Assembly: GCA_018333605.1 (NCBI GenBank)
Contig: JAGXSV010000036.1
Span: forward strand, 1 to 41,930
DNA: 41,930 nucleotides
Source of the DNA: Hydrogenophaga sp.
Lineage (GTDB): Bacteria > Pseudomonadota > Gammaproteobacteria > Burkholderiales > Burkholderiaceae_C
Direction of reading: 5' to 3'
Positions 26,356 to 34,856 of the stretch are shown piece by piece. The translations under genes and the position numbers were made by a program. The stretch's first letter is position 1, and every line of letters starts with the position of its first letter. The notes under the pieces were generated by a model. That model ran no database searches. It saw only the letters and a list, made by a program, of their open reading frames with translations, and was not told where the DNA came from.

Positions 26356-26614
26356 GGTTGTCTTTCCTTCTAGAAGTGGAATATTCGCCAGTGCAAAAAC
26401 GCGCTCTCACACCGGTGTCTCGGATGCTAATGGAGATGTATCGCCATTCCAAGGTGGAGAACGCTGTTTTTTGCAGTTTTTCATAGCAAGTACGCGGCCG
26501 ATTGGATGGGAAAACAACAACTTTTGCCTCTGCTGCTACGAGCAGTCCCTTGAGACCGTTGCACATGCTCAAAATCACGTCATCACCATTCTCCAATTGC
26601 CCAAGAGTTTTGCC

Positions 26615-27133
26615 ATGTCCACGACCTCTGATTCAACCCCTGCTTTCGCCACCTGCGATCTTTGCGACCTTCACAAAAACGACAACACTGGCGCATTTCG
26701 GGTGCTGCCACCGGTGTTTCGAGACTTCGGCGCCCTGCACCGTTTTGCGGGTACCGTGGTGACGGTCAAATGTTTTGAAGACAACACTTTGGTGAAGGCT
26801 GCCGTAGACAGTCCTGGCGAAGGCCGTGTGCTGGTAGTCGACGGCGGTTCTTCCCTGCGCCGCGCCCTGGTAGGCGGTAACCTGGGCGCTGCTGCTGCGC
26901 GCAACGGCTGGGCTGGCGTGGTGGTAAACGGTTGCGTGCGCGATGTGGCTGAACTGGCGCTGTGCCAGACCGGCATTCGTGCATTGGCGCCCATGCCGCT
27001 GCCGACCGAAAAGCGCAACGAAGGCCAGCGCGATGTGGCGGTGCAGATTCAAGGCGTCTGGGTTCGGCCTGGAGACTGGCTGTATGCCGATGAGGACGGC
27101 ATTGTGGTGTCCGCCACGGCTTTGCATGACTGA
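26615..27133 (+). CDS. rraA: RraA family protein (RNase E regulator / aldolase fold)
   Basis: A 172-residue cytoplasmic protein with the RraA/MenG-like fold: [12 protein letters not shown] at the start, [20 protein letters not shown] in the middle, then [17 protein letters not shown] and [16 protein letters not shown]. coli RraA binds RNase E and lowers its activity; related proteins are 4-hydroxy-4-methyl-2-oxoglutarate aldolases. The VRD motif keeps the Arg-Asp pair of the aldolases, so aldolase activity is possible and the regulator role is not certain. Start 26615 is the family-like one; the frame is open far upstream across the SWIB gene. It converges with the TauE/SafE gene. Confidence 0.88.
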   Translation: MSTTSDSTPAFATCDLCDLHKNDNTGAFRVLPPVFRDFGALHRFAGTVVTVKCFEDNTLVKAAVDSPGEGRVLVVDGGSSLRRALVGGNLGAAAARNGWAGVVVNGCVRDVAELALCQTGIRALAPMPLPTEKRNEGQRDVAVQIQGVWVRPGDWLYADEDGIVVSATALHD

Positions 27134-27207
27134 GGAGCCGGGTGATCCGCGCGATCGCCCGCATTGCCTGCCCCGAAGCCGAGCCTCTCAGCGCTGGCAA
27201 GGGGCCC

Positions 27208-28023
27208 TTAGACGTTCAGACCCTTGTAAAGCATGTAAGCCGCGAGCACATACAAAATGCTTGCAAAAACCCGCTTGAGACTCTTGACTGGCAGGGCGTG
27301 GGCCGCTTTCACGCCCCAAGGCGCCATGATCACACTGGCAGTGGCGATGACGACCAAGGCTGGTACAAAAATGTAGCCTACCGAACCGGCGGGCAAGCCT
27401 GTCACGCCCTGGCCGGCCACGACATAGCCCAGTGCGTTGGCCAGCGCGATGGGGAAGCCCAGGGCCGCACTGGTGGCCACGGCATTGTGAATGGCGACGT
27501 TGCACCAGGTCATGAAGGGAACGCTCACAAACCCGCCGCCCGCGCCCACCAGGCCCGACAGAAAACCGATGACACTGCCTGCACCCAGTTGCCCGGCAGT
27601 ACCCGGCAGGGTGCGGGTCGGCTTGGGTTTTTTGTCGAGCAGCATCTGGGTGGCCGAGAAGCTCACGAACGCTGCAAAAAACAAAGCCAGCCAGGTGCCT
27701 TTGAGCAAGGCAAAAACACCCATGCTGGCCAGCACCGAGCCCAGCACAATGCCAGGCGTCAGCCGCTTGACAATGTCCCAGCGCACCGAGCCGCGCTTGT
27801 GGTGGGCACGGACACTGGAGACGGAGGTGAAGATGATGGTGGCCATGGAGGTGGCGATGGCCATCTTGACCGAGAGATCTGGCGCGACGCCACGGCCGCT
27901 GAGAATGATGGTGATGAAGGGCACCATGAGCATGCCACCGCCAATGCCCAGCAGCCCTGCCAGAAAGCCGGTGCACAGGCCCAACAACACCAGTTGGGCG
28001 ATCAGCAAAGGGTCAAGCAGCAT
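27208..28023 (-). CDS. TauE/SafE family membrane permease
   Basis: A 271-residue integral membrane protein with about eight hydrophobic segments and the family's two repeated Gly-rich halves: GLLGIGGGMLMVPF near residue 28 and GLVGAGGGFVSVPF near residue 165. TauE/SafE proteins export or import sulfite, sulfoacetate or related organic anions; the substrate here cannot be told. It lies downstream of 6S RNA in the same direction with 60 bp between, so read-through from the 6S promoter is possible. Confidence 0.92.
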   Translation of the reverse strand: MLLDPLLIAQLVLLGLCTGFLAGLLGIGGGMLMVPFITIILSGRGVAPDLSVKMAIATSMATIIFTSVSSVRAHHKRGSVRWDIVKRLTPGIVLGSVLASMGVFALLKGTWLALFFAAFVSFSATQMLLDKKPKPTRTLPGTAGQLGAGSVIGFLSGLVGAGGGFVSVPFMTWCNVAIHNAVATSAALGFPIALANALGYVVAGQGVTGLPAGSVGYIFVPALVVIATASVIMAPWGVKAAHALPVKSLKRVFASILYVLAAYMLYKGLNV

Positions 28024-28082
28024 GGGGGATCGGTGAAAGACACGCTCAACTTTCGCCGCCGAACGCTCAACCTGAGGAATAG

Positions 28083-28257
28083 GGTGTCTGCAAGTGCCGC
28101 CGGACCGGCATCCTGAACCGGGGTTCAGGTGGGCAAGGGCAGCGTGACTTCGGGTTCATCTGACGCGAGATGCTCACACCCGCCACGCAATGTACCAAGC
28201 CCGGGCTCTATGAGCATTGGTTCAAGGAAATATAAAGCCCGGCGCGCACTGCAGACA
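28083..28257 (-). ncRNA. ssrS: 6S RNA
   Basis: On the minus strand the 5' segment GUCUGCA-GUGC-GC-GCCGG pairs with the 3' segment CCGGC-GGCAC-UUGCAGAC, giving the long closing stem. The 3' half CACCUGAACCCCGGUUCAGG followed by GCCGGUCCGGCGGCA resembles the same part of E. coli 6S RNA (CACCUUGAACCAAGGGUUCAAGG). The length is about 175 bases. It lies downstream of zapA, the place where 6S RNA is found in most proteobacteria. 6S RNA mimics an open promoter and binds sigma-70 RNA polymerase in stationary phase. Exact ends are estimated from the stem and from the -10 box. Confidence 0.82.
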
Positions 28258-28263
28258 GGTCAA

Positions 28264-28269
28264 ATTGTA
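28264..28269 (-). promoter_or_regulatory. -10 box of the 6S RNA promoter
   Basis: TACAAT on the minus strand lies seven bases before the expected 6S RNA start. It comes after the zapA terminator, so 6S RNA has its own promoter. No good -35 is seen 16-18 bases upstream. Confidence 0.6.
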
Positions 28270-28305
28270 GGCCCTGAACGCGGCTTGTGCGGTTTGCGGA
28301 CAGAT

Positions 28306-28330
28306 AAAAAAGAAGGGTCAAACAACCCTT
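28306..28330 (-). terminator. Rho-independent terminator after zapA
   Basis: On the minus strand AAGGGT and ACCCTT form a stem around TGTTTG, followed by CTTTTTT. It lies 38 bp after the zapA stop and separates zapA from 6S RNA. Confidence 0.75.
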
Positions 28331-28367
28331 GTTCACGGCGCCGGGTGTTCGGTGCAACGGGCAAGCG

Positions 28368-28736
28368 TCAAATCAGCTGGCCGTCGCTGCCCAGGGTCTG
28401 GTCGAGCCGCCGCATGAGATCGTCCAGGCGGGTCTGGGTGTGCGGTGAGGCTTCGTTGGAGGAGCCGTTGATCGTGGTTCCGTTGCTCGGTGTGGCGGCT
28501 GGTGCCTGGGCGCTGGCGGCTTCTTTTTGCGACAACTCAAACGCCAGGTTGAGCGAGGCCAGCACCGCAATACGGTCGCGCGCTTTCACTTTGCCTGCGT
28601 CGCGTATGCGGCACATGGCGGTGTCTACACGCTCCACCGCATCCAGTAGGGCAGATTCACCGCCCACCGGGCAAGCCAGCAAGTAGCTCTGACCCATGAT
28701 CTGCACTTCGATCTGTTTGCTCGCGGGCTTGTTCAT
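28368..28736 (-). CDS. zapA: Cell division protein ZapA
   Basis: A 122-residue cytoplasmic protein that binds FtsZ and bundles its filaments at the division ring. The N-terminal ZapA domain shows KQIEVQIMGQSYLLACPVGG and a central DAVERVDTAMCRIRDAGKVK block, then ARDRIAVLASLNLAFELSQK. After about residue 80 comes an Ala/Pro linker and a C-terminal helix. The length is normal. Its start overlaps the stop of the zapB-like gene (ATGA), so the two are coupled. It is followed by a terminator and 6S RNA. Confidence 0.93.
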   Translation of the reverse strand: MNKPASKQIEVQIMGQSYLLACPVGGESALLDAVERVDTAMCRIRDAGKVKARDRIAVLASLNLAFELSQKEAASAQAPAATPSNGTTINGSSNEASPHTQTRLDDLMRRLDQTLGSDGQLI

Positions 28737-28984
28737 GCGCTGTCCTTGCTGGGGGTGTCTGCGGAGGTGTGACCCGCTCTGGCAGGCGGTTGAGGCAGGC
28801 GGTCCAGCAGCGCATCGATGCGGGCGCGGGCTGCGTTCAGGCGCGACTTGAGCGAGTCGCGCTCGGCCTGCAAAGCCTGCACCTGCTCGTGCAGCAGGGT
28901 ATTGGTGCGTTGCAGTTCTTCATGGCGCAGCAGCAAGCGCTCTACGCGCTCGGTGATCTGGTCAAGGTGCTTGGGGTCTGCCAT
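28733..28984 (-). CDS. ZapB-like coiled-coil protein
   Basis: An 83-residue protein that is almost wholly a predicted coiled coil (residues about 5-62, heptad-like Leu/Ile pattern with RVERLLLRHEELQRTNTLL), followed by a short Pro/Ser tail. It matches the short TIGR02449/ZapB-like proteins encoded directly before zapA in beta- and gamma-proteobacteria. ZapB in E. coli joins the ZapA-FtsZ ring to the chromosome; the same role is inferred here. It is divergent from the cobalamin riboswitch, 62 bp away. Confidence 0.85.
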   Translation of the reverse strand: MADPKHLDQITERVERLLLRHEELQRTNTLLHEQVQALQAERDSLKSRLNAARARIDALLDRLPQPPARAGHTSADTPSKDSA

Positions 28985-29046
28985 GGTCTCGGTGGGAAGT
29001 TCTCACATTGTAGGGTTGTCGCAAGTTCCAACGCTTTAGAATGCTC

Positions 29047-29268
29047 GCTGTTGGTGCTCGCGGTGTGGTTCACATGCCGCAGTTCAACGGGAAGCTGGAG
29101 GGAAAGTTCACACGAACCGACCTAACCTGCGCTGCCCCCGCAACGGTAAGCAGACGAGAACCCTGAAGCCATTTCAGGCGACTCCGCTTTCATCTCACAA
29201 CCACTGGGCGCTGCCAAGCGCCTGGGAAGGTGATGAAGGTCGCTCTGCCAGCCCGGATACCGGCCAAC
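29047..29268 (+). promoter_or_regulatory. Cobalamin riboswitch
   Basis: Conserved blocks in order: GGTGC near the start (29053), GGGAAGC and GGAGGGAAA around 29089-29105, GCTGCCCCCGCAACGGTAA at about 29130-29148 and the B12 box GCCAGCCCGGATACCGGCC at 29247-29265. This is the full aptamer set of the AdoCbl/B12 class. It precedes the btuB-type gene and the B12 genes. The leader from 29269 to 29361 has a nested hairpin (GCCGT/ACGGC outside CACCG/CGGTG, about 29302-29338) that may be the expression platform. B12 binding would repress the genes downstream. Confidence 0.95.
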
Positions 29269-29361
29269 GAGGTGGCGGTGCGTCTGAAAAGGACGCAGCG
29301 CCGTGACGCTCATGCACCGTCGGGGAAGGCGGTGACGGCACATCCGTTGTTGTTTATTTTC

Positions 29362-31248
29362 ATGAAAAATCGTAACTTGCGCGCGCCCCTGGCCGCGTTG
29401 CCGCTGGCTGTTCTGGCCACGTTCTCTTCCCACGCCCAAACCGTTGTTGCAACCGACCTGCCCGAGACGGTGGTGACGGCCACGCGTGTTCAGCAACCCA
29501 TCACCGATGTGGTCGCAGACGTCACGATCATTGATCGTGGGCGGCTCCAGCAGTCAGGTATGCAATCTTTGGTTGATGTGCTCGCGAACGTACCCGGTGT
29601 CCAGATCACTGCCAACGGAAGTTATCGCTCCAACTCAGGTGTGTTTTTGCGCGGTGCTTCCACTTCACAAACCGTCCTCCTGATCAACGGTGTTCGAGTG
29701 GGATCGGCCACGTCGGGTGGTTATTCGCTTCAAAATCTGCCGCTGGACCGCATTGAGCGAGTCGAGGTGTTGCGTGGCGCAGCTGCCGCCCTTTATGGGC
29801 CCGATGCGGTGGGTGGCGTAATCCAGGTATTCACGCGTGAACCGCAAGAAGGTGTGCAGCGGTCTGCTTCAGTGGGCGCCGGCAGCGATGGGCAACGCAA
29901 ACTCGGCGCGTCGTTGCAGGGCCAAACGGGTGCATGGGGCTACAGCCTTGGTGCTAGCCATGAAAAAGCCAACGGACTCAACGTCAAAATTCCGGGTGCG
30001 TTCGGATTCAACGCCGACATCGACGGCTTTGAGTACACGAGTGCAGATGCGAGCCTGAAGTATCAAATCAATCGCCAGCACACAGTTTCCTTAAGCCTGT
30101 TGCTGAGTGAAGGCGAGTACGACTTTGACGGTGCACCTTCGCCCAACCCGCTAGGCTTGAGTGCGACCACCGCCCGCGCGGTGGCTGTGCCGGAGTTGAA
30201 GCAGCAGGTGTTGAAATGGTCTGGTCAGTGGACGGAAGATTGGTCCACCGTTTTGACCTTTGGTCGCTCGACGGATGTGTCCGTCAGCCGCTATTTTCGG
30301 CAGGCTGACGGCGCGACTGCCGGGGAGAGTAGGTTCAATACGCAGCGCAATGAGGTTGTCTGGCAAAACGATATTGTTCTCGGCACAGACATGTTGACAT
30401 TGGTGGCCGAGCAGCGCGAGGATGCTGTGGATAGCAGCACCGCATACACCGTCTCGCAACGCAAAGTGCGCGGGATGGTGGCAGCCTATGCGCTCAAGCG
30501 CGATACCTGGGACGCTCTCGCCACGGTTCGACGAGACCAGAATTCCCAGTTCGGCAGTTTCAATACTTGGGCTTTGTCAGGAGGGTACAGGCTGAACGGG
30601 CAGCTGAGGTTGGTGGGCAGTATGGGCACGACCTTTCAGGCGCCAACCTTCAATCAGCTTTACTGGCCGTGCGCCAACCCTTGTACATCCAGTAGTTTCC
30701 GTGGGAACCCAGACCTGGCTCCGCAGCGGGGTCGCGCCAGAGAGATCGGTTTGAAATACCGCGAAGGCAGCACGCAAGCCAGCGCGGTGATCTATCAGAA
30801 TAATGTGGAAGGATTTATCACGCCCGCCACGAATGTGCAGTCCGATCTTGCGGTGCTCAAAGGCGTCACCTTGTCGGTAGATCAGTCCTGGGGTCCGACC
30901 GAATTGTCGGTCTCTTATGACCATGCTGACCCCCGCCTGAAACCCAGCAACGCTCGCGTAACCCGCGTTGCTCGCAATGTGTTGCGCGCGCAAGTCAGCC
31001 ACCGGCATGGGGCTTGGAAACCGCATGCAGAAGTTCAGCTTTCAAGCAACCGTGAAGACACCCAATTCCCCGGCCGCGTCACTTTGCCGGGTTATGGTCT
31101 ATTGAACGTGGGCACCAGCTACCAACTCAGCAAAACACTGAGCGTTCAAGCGTACCTAAACAACCTCACGGATAAAAGCTATTCCCTCGCCAACGGATTC
31201 ACCACGCCGGGGCGCAATTTCTTCGTGTCGCTGAATTGGCGCGATTGA
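29362..31248 (+). CDS. btuB: TonB-dependent vitamin B12 receptor BtuB
   Basis: A 628-residue outer membrane receptor. The start at 29362 gives a good signal peptide (MKNRNLRAPLAALPLAVLAT, cleavage after SHAQ), although no ribosome site is obvious close by. A TonB-box-like PETVVTATR follows, then the plug domain (about residues 55-160, with LVDVLANVPGVQI and RIEVLRGAAAALYGPDAVGG-type blocks) and a 22-strand barrel ending in a Phe-rich strand (NFFVSLNWRD). The cobalamin riboswitch upstream and the B12 genes downstream identify the substrate as cobalamin or cobinamide. Its stop overlaps the cobB start (TGATG). Confidence 0.92.
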   Translation: MKNRNLRAPLAALPLAVLATFSSHAQTVVATDLPETVVTATRVQQPITDVVADVTIIDRGRLQQSGMQSLVDVLANVPGVQITANGSYRSNSGVFLRGASTSQTVLLINGVRVGSATSGGYSLQNLPLDRIERVEVLRGAAAALYGPDAVGGVIQVFTREPQEGVQRSASVGAGSDGQRKLGASLQGQTGAWGYSLGASHEKANGLNVKIPGAFGFNADIDGFEYTSADASLKYQINRQHTVSLSLLLSEGEYDFDGAPSPNPLGLSATTARAVAVPELKQQVLKWSGQWTEDWSTVLTFGRSTDVSVSRYFRQADGATAGESRFNTQRNEVVWQNDIVLGTDMLTLVAEQREDAVDSSTAYTVSQRKVRGMVAAYALKRDTWDALATVRRDQNSQFGSFNTWALSGGYRLNGQLRLVGSMGTTFQAPTFNQLYWPCANPCTSSSFRGNPDLAPQRGRAREIGLKYREGSTQASAVIYQNNVEGFITPATNVQSDLAVLKGVTLSVDQSWGPTELSVSYDHADPRLKPSNARVTRVARNVLRAQVSHRHGAWKPHAEVQLSSNREDTQFPGRVTLPGYGLLNVGTSYQLSKTLSVQAYLNNLTDKSYSLANGFTTPGRNFFVSLNWRD

Positions 31249-32600
31249 TGACTGCGATGTCTCCCGTCTGCCCCGCCATCCTCATCGCCGCCCCAGCCTC
31301 CGGGCAAGGCAAGACCACCGTCACCGCTGCGCTGGCACGCCTGCATGCGCGCGCCGGCTTGCGGGTGCGGGCGTTCAAATGCGGACCCGACTTTCTGGAT
31401 CCGATGTGGCTGGAGCTGGCCACGGGCCAGCCGGTGCACAACATGGATCTGTGGATGACCGGAGAGGCCGATGTGCGGGCACGCCTGCACGCCGCTGCGC
31501 AGGATGCCGACCTGATCATCATCGAAGGGGTCATGGGCCTGTTTGATGGCGAGCCGAGTGCGGCGGATCTGGCGCGGCGGTTCGGGTTGCCCGTGTTGGC
31601 GGTGATCGATGCGTCGGCCATGGCGGGCACGTTTGGCGCGCTGGCGTTTGGCTTGCAGCACTACCGCCCGGGCCTGCCTTGGGCCGGGGTGCTGGCCAAC
31701 CGCGTGGCCAGCGAGCGGCATGCGCAAATGCTGCAGGCCGCGCTGCCCGCCGGTGATGCGGGTGCGCCGTCCACCTGGCTGGGCGCCGTGATGCGTGACG
31801 CTGCTTTCACGCTGCCTGAACGCCACTTGGGCCTGACGGTGGCCAGCGAGCTGCCCGATGCGCTTGCCCGGCTGGATGCCGCGGCCGACGCTTTGCTGGG
31901 TACGCCGCTGGGCCAGATGGACCGGACGGCGCTCGCCCGCTGGGCGGTCGAATTTGAACCACCGCCAGAGGTGCCGCCTGTGGCGCCACTGCTGGCCGGC
32001 AAAACGGTGGCCGTGGCGCGCGATGCGGCGTTCTGCTTCATCTACGCTGCCAACCTGGACACGTTGCGTGCGCTGGGTGCGCAGGTGGTATTTTTCTCTC
32101 CGCTGGCCAACGAACCTGTGCCCGACTGCGACGCGGTGTGGTTGCCCGGGGGTTACCCCGAGCTGCACGCCGATACCTTGTCGGCGGCGCACACGAGCCG
32201 CGACAGCCTGGCGGCCCATGTGGGCGCGGGGCGCCCGGTGTGGGCCGAGTGTGGCGGCATGATGGTGCTGTTTGACGCCATCGTGGACCAGCAGGGCCAA
32301 AGCCATTCGGTATGGGGTTTGCTGCCCGGGGTGGTGCGCATGCAGCCTCGGCTGGCTGCCTTGGGTCCGCAAAAGCTGTGCTTGGCCTCGGGCGAACTGC
32401 GCGGCCACACGTTCCATTATTCGCGCTGCGAAACGGCCCTGGTGCCGGTGCTGCACACGGCGTCAGCGCGAGGTGGCGCGGTGGGCCCGGGCGAGGCGCT
32501 GTACCAGCGTGGCTCTCTGCGCGCCAGCTACTTCCATGTCTGGCTGGCGTCCAGCCCGGCCGCCGCTGCGGCCTTGTTTTTACCGGAGGCTTTGTCGTGA
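31248..32600 (+). CDS. cobB: Cobyrinate a,c-diamide synthase
   Basis: A 450-residue cytoplasmic enzyme that amidates the a and c side chains of (hydrogeno)cobyrinate with Gln and ATP. The N-terminal ATPase domain has the P-loop AAPASGQGKTTVTAAL and FKCGPDFLDPMW; the C-terminal class I glutaminase domain has the nucleophile Cys in WAECGGMM and the GHTFHYS block. Its ATG overlaps the btuB stop by one base. It is unusual to see it in what otherwise looks like an uptake/salvage set, since it acts before adenosylation in ring assembly. Related CbiA proteins act in the anaerobic route; the name follows the common use in this group. Confidence 0.92.
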   Translation: MTAMSPVCPAILIAAPASGQGKTTVTAALARLHARAGLRVRAFKCGPDFLDPMWLELATGQPVHNMDLWMTGEADVRARLHAAAQDADLIIIEGVMGLFDGEPSAADLARRFGLPVLAVIDASAMAGTFGALAFGLQHYRPGLPWAGVLANRVASERHAQMLQAALPAGDAGAPSTWLGAVMRDAAFTLPERHLGLTVASELPDALARLDAAADALLGTPLGQMDRTALARWAVEFEPPPEVPPVAPLLAGKTVAVARDAAFCFIYAANLDTLRALGAQVVFFSPLANEPVPDCDAVWLPGGYPELHADTLSAAHTSRDSLAAHVGAGRPVWAECGGMMVLFDAIVDQQGQSHSVWGLLPGVVRMQPRLAALGPQKLCLASGELRGHTFHYSRCETALVPVLHTASARGGAVGPGEALYQRGSLRASYFHVWLASSPAAAAALFLPEALS

Positions 32601-33403
32601 ACCTCGGCCCACAACGCATTGTCTGCCTGACCGAAGAAACCACCGAATGGCTCTACTTGCTGGGGCAAGAGCACCGCATTGTGGGTATCAGTGGCTACAC
32701 CGTGCGCCCGCGCCGGGCGCGAGACGAAAAACCCAAGGTGAGCGCGTTTCTCACCGCCAAGGTGGACAAAATTTTGGCGCTGCAGCCAGACTGTGTGTTC
32801 GGGTTTTCCGACTTGCAGGCCGACATTGCGGCGTCGCTGATACGCGCTGGCGTGCAGGTGACGGTGTTCAACCAGCGCAGCGTGAACGAGATTTTTTCCA
32901 TGCTGTACCAGGTGGCAGCCATGGTGGGCTGCACCGAGTCGGCGCTGGCCTGGATGGACGCCACGCACCAGCGGCTGGCCGAGATTACCCAAGCGGTGGC
33001 GGCCTTGGAAGCGGCGGGCAAGCGCCGCCCACGCGTGTTTTTTGAAGAGTGGGACGAGCCGCACATCAGCGGCATTCGCTGGGTGTCTGAGCTGCTGGGC
33101 CTGGCCGGTGGCGACGATGTGTTTCCCGAGCTGGCTGTTGAGTCATTGGGCAAAAACCGCATCATTGCCGACGGCGCCGAGATCGTGCGCCGCAACCCGG
33201 ACATCATCATCGGTTCGTGGTGCGGCAAGAAGTTTCGCCCGGAAAAAGTGGCGGCCCGCGCGGGCTGGCAGGACGTGGCGGCGGTGAAAACCGGGCAGCT
33301 GTTCGAGATCAAGTCGGCCGACATTTTGCAGCCCGGCCCGGCAGCACTCACCGACGGCGTGGCGCAGATGCACCGCATCGTGACGAACTGGATGGCACGA
33401 TGA
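32597..33403 (+). CDS. BtuF-like cobalamin-binding protein without signal peptide
   Basis: A 268-residue protein of the BtuF/TroA-like fold: QRIVCLTEETTEWLYLLGQE at the start, VSAFLTAKVDKILALQPDCV, then FEEWDEPHISGIRWVSELL and PDIIIGSWCGKKF. The start is GTG overlapping the cobB stop (GTGA). No export signal is present: the fold begins within ten residues. It should therefore be cytoplasmic, unlike the second BtuF in this cluster. It may be a cytoplasmic B12 or precursor handling protein, or lost its leader. This sub-type is known in other proteobacterial B12 clusters, without a proven function. Confidence 0.85.
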   Translation: MNLGPQRIVCLTEETTEWLYLLGQEHRIVGISGYTVRPRRARDEKPKVSAFLTAKVDKILALQPDCVFGFSDLQADIAASLIRAGVQVTVFNQRSVNEIFSMLYQVAAMVGCTESALAWMDATHQRLAEITQAVAALEAAGKRRPRVFFEEWDEPHISGIRWVSELLGLAGGDDVFPELAVESLGKNRIIADGAEIVRRNPDIIIGSWCGKKFRPEKVAARAGWQDVAAVKTGQLFEIKSADILQPGPAALTDGVAQMHRIVTNWMAR

Positions 33404-33972
33404 ACATGGAACGCAGCGAATTCATTCTGGGGGGCCAGAAAAGCGGCAAGTCGCGCCGCGCCGAAATGCTGGCCAGCGCCTGGCTCAACGCCGCGCCCGA
33501 TCACCGGGCGGTGCTGATCGCCACGGCGCAGCCCTGGGACGACGAGATGCGTGAGCGCATCGCGCGCCACCAGCTGGACCGGGCGCAGCGCGTGCCCGGC
33601 ATGGCCACGGTGGAAGAGCCCCTGGCGCTGGGTGCGGCCCTGCGCCAGCACAGTGCACCCCACACGCTGGTGGTGGTGGACTGCCTCACACTGTGGCTGA
33701 CCAACCAGCTCATGCCGGCCGACCCGACCCAGGCGGCCAGCCCAGACGGCCTGCAGGCGGCCTGCCACACTGTGTGTGGCGCCGTGGAGGCGGCGCGCGG
33801 GCCGGTGGTGCTGGTGGGCAACGAAATTGGGCTGGGCGTGATCCCGATGGGGCGCGAAGTGCGCGCCTTTGTGGACGCGCTGGGCCAGTTGAACCAGGCG
33901 GTGGCGGCTGCGTGTGACCGGGTCACGCTGATGGCGGCGGGCCTGCCGCTGGTGTTGAAAGGTGCAGCATGA
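33400..33972 (+). CDS. cobU: Adenosylcobinamide kinase / guanylyltransferase
   Basis: A 190-residue bifunctional enzyme (CobU, also CobP) that phosphorylates adenosylcobinamide and then makes the GDP derivative, for nucleotide-loop assembly or cobinamide salvage. Visible: P-loop GGQKSGKSRRAE at residue 12, RIARHQLDR with the His that takes GMP, VVVDCLTLWLTN and GNEIGLGVIPMGREVRAFVD, LNQAVAAACD. The length is usual. The ATG overlaps the preceding stop by four bases, and the end overlaps the btuF start. Confidence 0.93.
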   Translation: MNMERSEFILGGQKSGKSRRAEMLASAWLNAAPDHRAVLIATAQPWDDEMRERIARHQLDRAQRVPGMATVEEPLALGAALRQHSAPHTLVVVDCLTLWLTNQLMPADPTQAASPDGLQAACHTVCGAVEAARGPVVLVGNEIGLGVIPMGREVRAFVDALGQLNQAVAAACDRVTLMAAGLPLVLKGAA

Positions 33973-34856
33973 AAACGAACCGACTGTTGGGTGTGCTGTG
34001 GGTGTTTCTGGCGGGCTGGGCGCTGCTGGTGGGCAGCGTGCACGCGGCCGGGCTGCAGGTGACCGACGACCGGGGTGTGACCGTGCGCTGGGACGCGCCA
34101 CCGCAGCGCATTGTTTCGCTGTTGCCCTCGCTGACCGAGACGGTGTGTGAGCTGGGCCAGTGCCACCGCCTGGTGGGGGTGGACCGTTACTCGAACTGGC
34201 CAGCGGCCATTGCCGCGTTGCCGCGCGTGGGCGGCGGCATTGACCCGAACGTGGAAGCCATCGTGGCCCTGCGGCCCGACGTGGTGTTGCTGGCGCAATC
34301 GTCGCGCGTGGTGCAGCGGTTGGAGTCGCTCGGGCTGAAGGTGGTGGCGCTGGAGCCCAAGAGCCATGCCGATGTGCAGCGCGTGCTGGGCAAGGTGGCG
34401 CAGGTGGTGGGCGTGGACGCGCAAGCCACCCAGCGCATCTGGCGGAACATTGACGCGGCGGTGTCGGCGGCGGCGCAGTCGCTGCCGGCGCGCGTGAAAA
34501 ACACCCGTGTGTACTTCGAGGTGAACCGGGCGCCCTATGGTGCGGGCACGTCGTCCTTCATTGGCGAGACGCTGACCCGGCTGGGTGTGCAAAACATCGT
34601 GCCTGCCAGCCTGGGGCCGTTTCCCAAGCTCAACCCGGAGTTTGTGGTGCGCGCCAACCCCGATGTGATCATGGTAGGCGACCGCAACTTCGAGGGCATG
34701 ACGCAGCGCCCGGGCTGGCGCAGTATCCGCGCCGTGCGCGAAGAGCGGCTGTGCGTGTTTCCCAACGACGAGTCTGACGTGTTGGTGCGGCCCGGGCCGC
34801 GCATGGCCGAGGCCGCCCGCCTGATGGCGCGTTGCCTGCAGGAAAAAGCGCCGTGA
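33969..34856 (+). CDS. btuF: Periplasmic cobalamin-binding protein BtuF
   Basis: A 295-residue protein with a cleavable signal peptide (MKTNRLLGVLWVFLAGWALL, ending VHAAG). The mature protein has the BtuF fold: PQRIVSLLPSLTETVCELGQ, GVDRYSNWPA, VGGGIDPNVEAIVALRPDVV and a long backbone helix with AQVVGVDAQA. It would carry B12 to the BtuCD permease encoded next. ATG overlaps the cobU stop (ATGA), and its own stop overlaps the btuC start. Confidence 0.92.
   Translation: MKTNRLLGVLWVFLAGWALLVGSVHAAGLQVTDDRGVTVRWDAPPQRIVSLLPSLTETVCELGQCHRLVGVDRYSNWPAAIAALPRVGGGIDPNVEAIVALRPDVVLLAQSSRVVQRLESLGLKVVALEPKSHADVQRVLGKVAQVVGVDAQATQRIWRNIDAAVSAAAQSLPARVKNTRVYFEVNRAPYGAGTSSFIGETLTRLGVQNIVPASLGPFPKLNPEFVVRANPDVIMVGDRNFEGMTQRPGWRSIRAVREERLCVFPNDESDVLVRPGPRMAEAARLMARCLQEKAP

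Noticed and set aside
26009-26614. N-terminal extension of rraA across the SWIB gene
   Set aside because: The extension is the reverse reading of the Lys/Ala repeat; family similarity starts at 26615.
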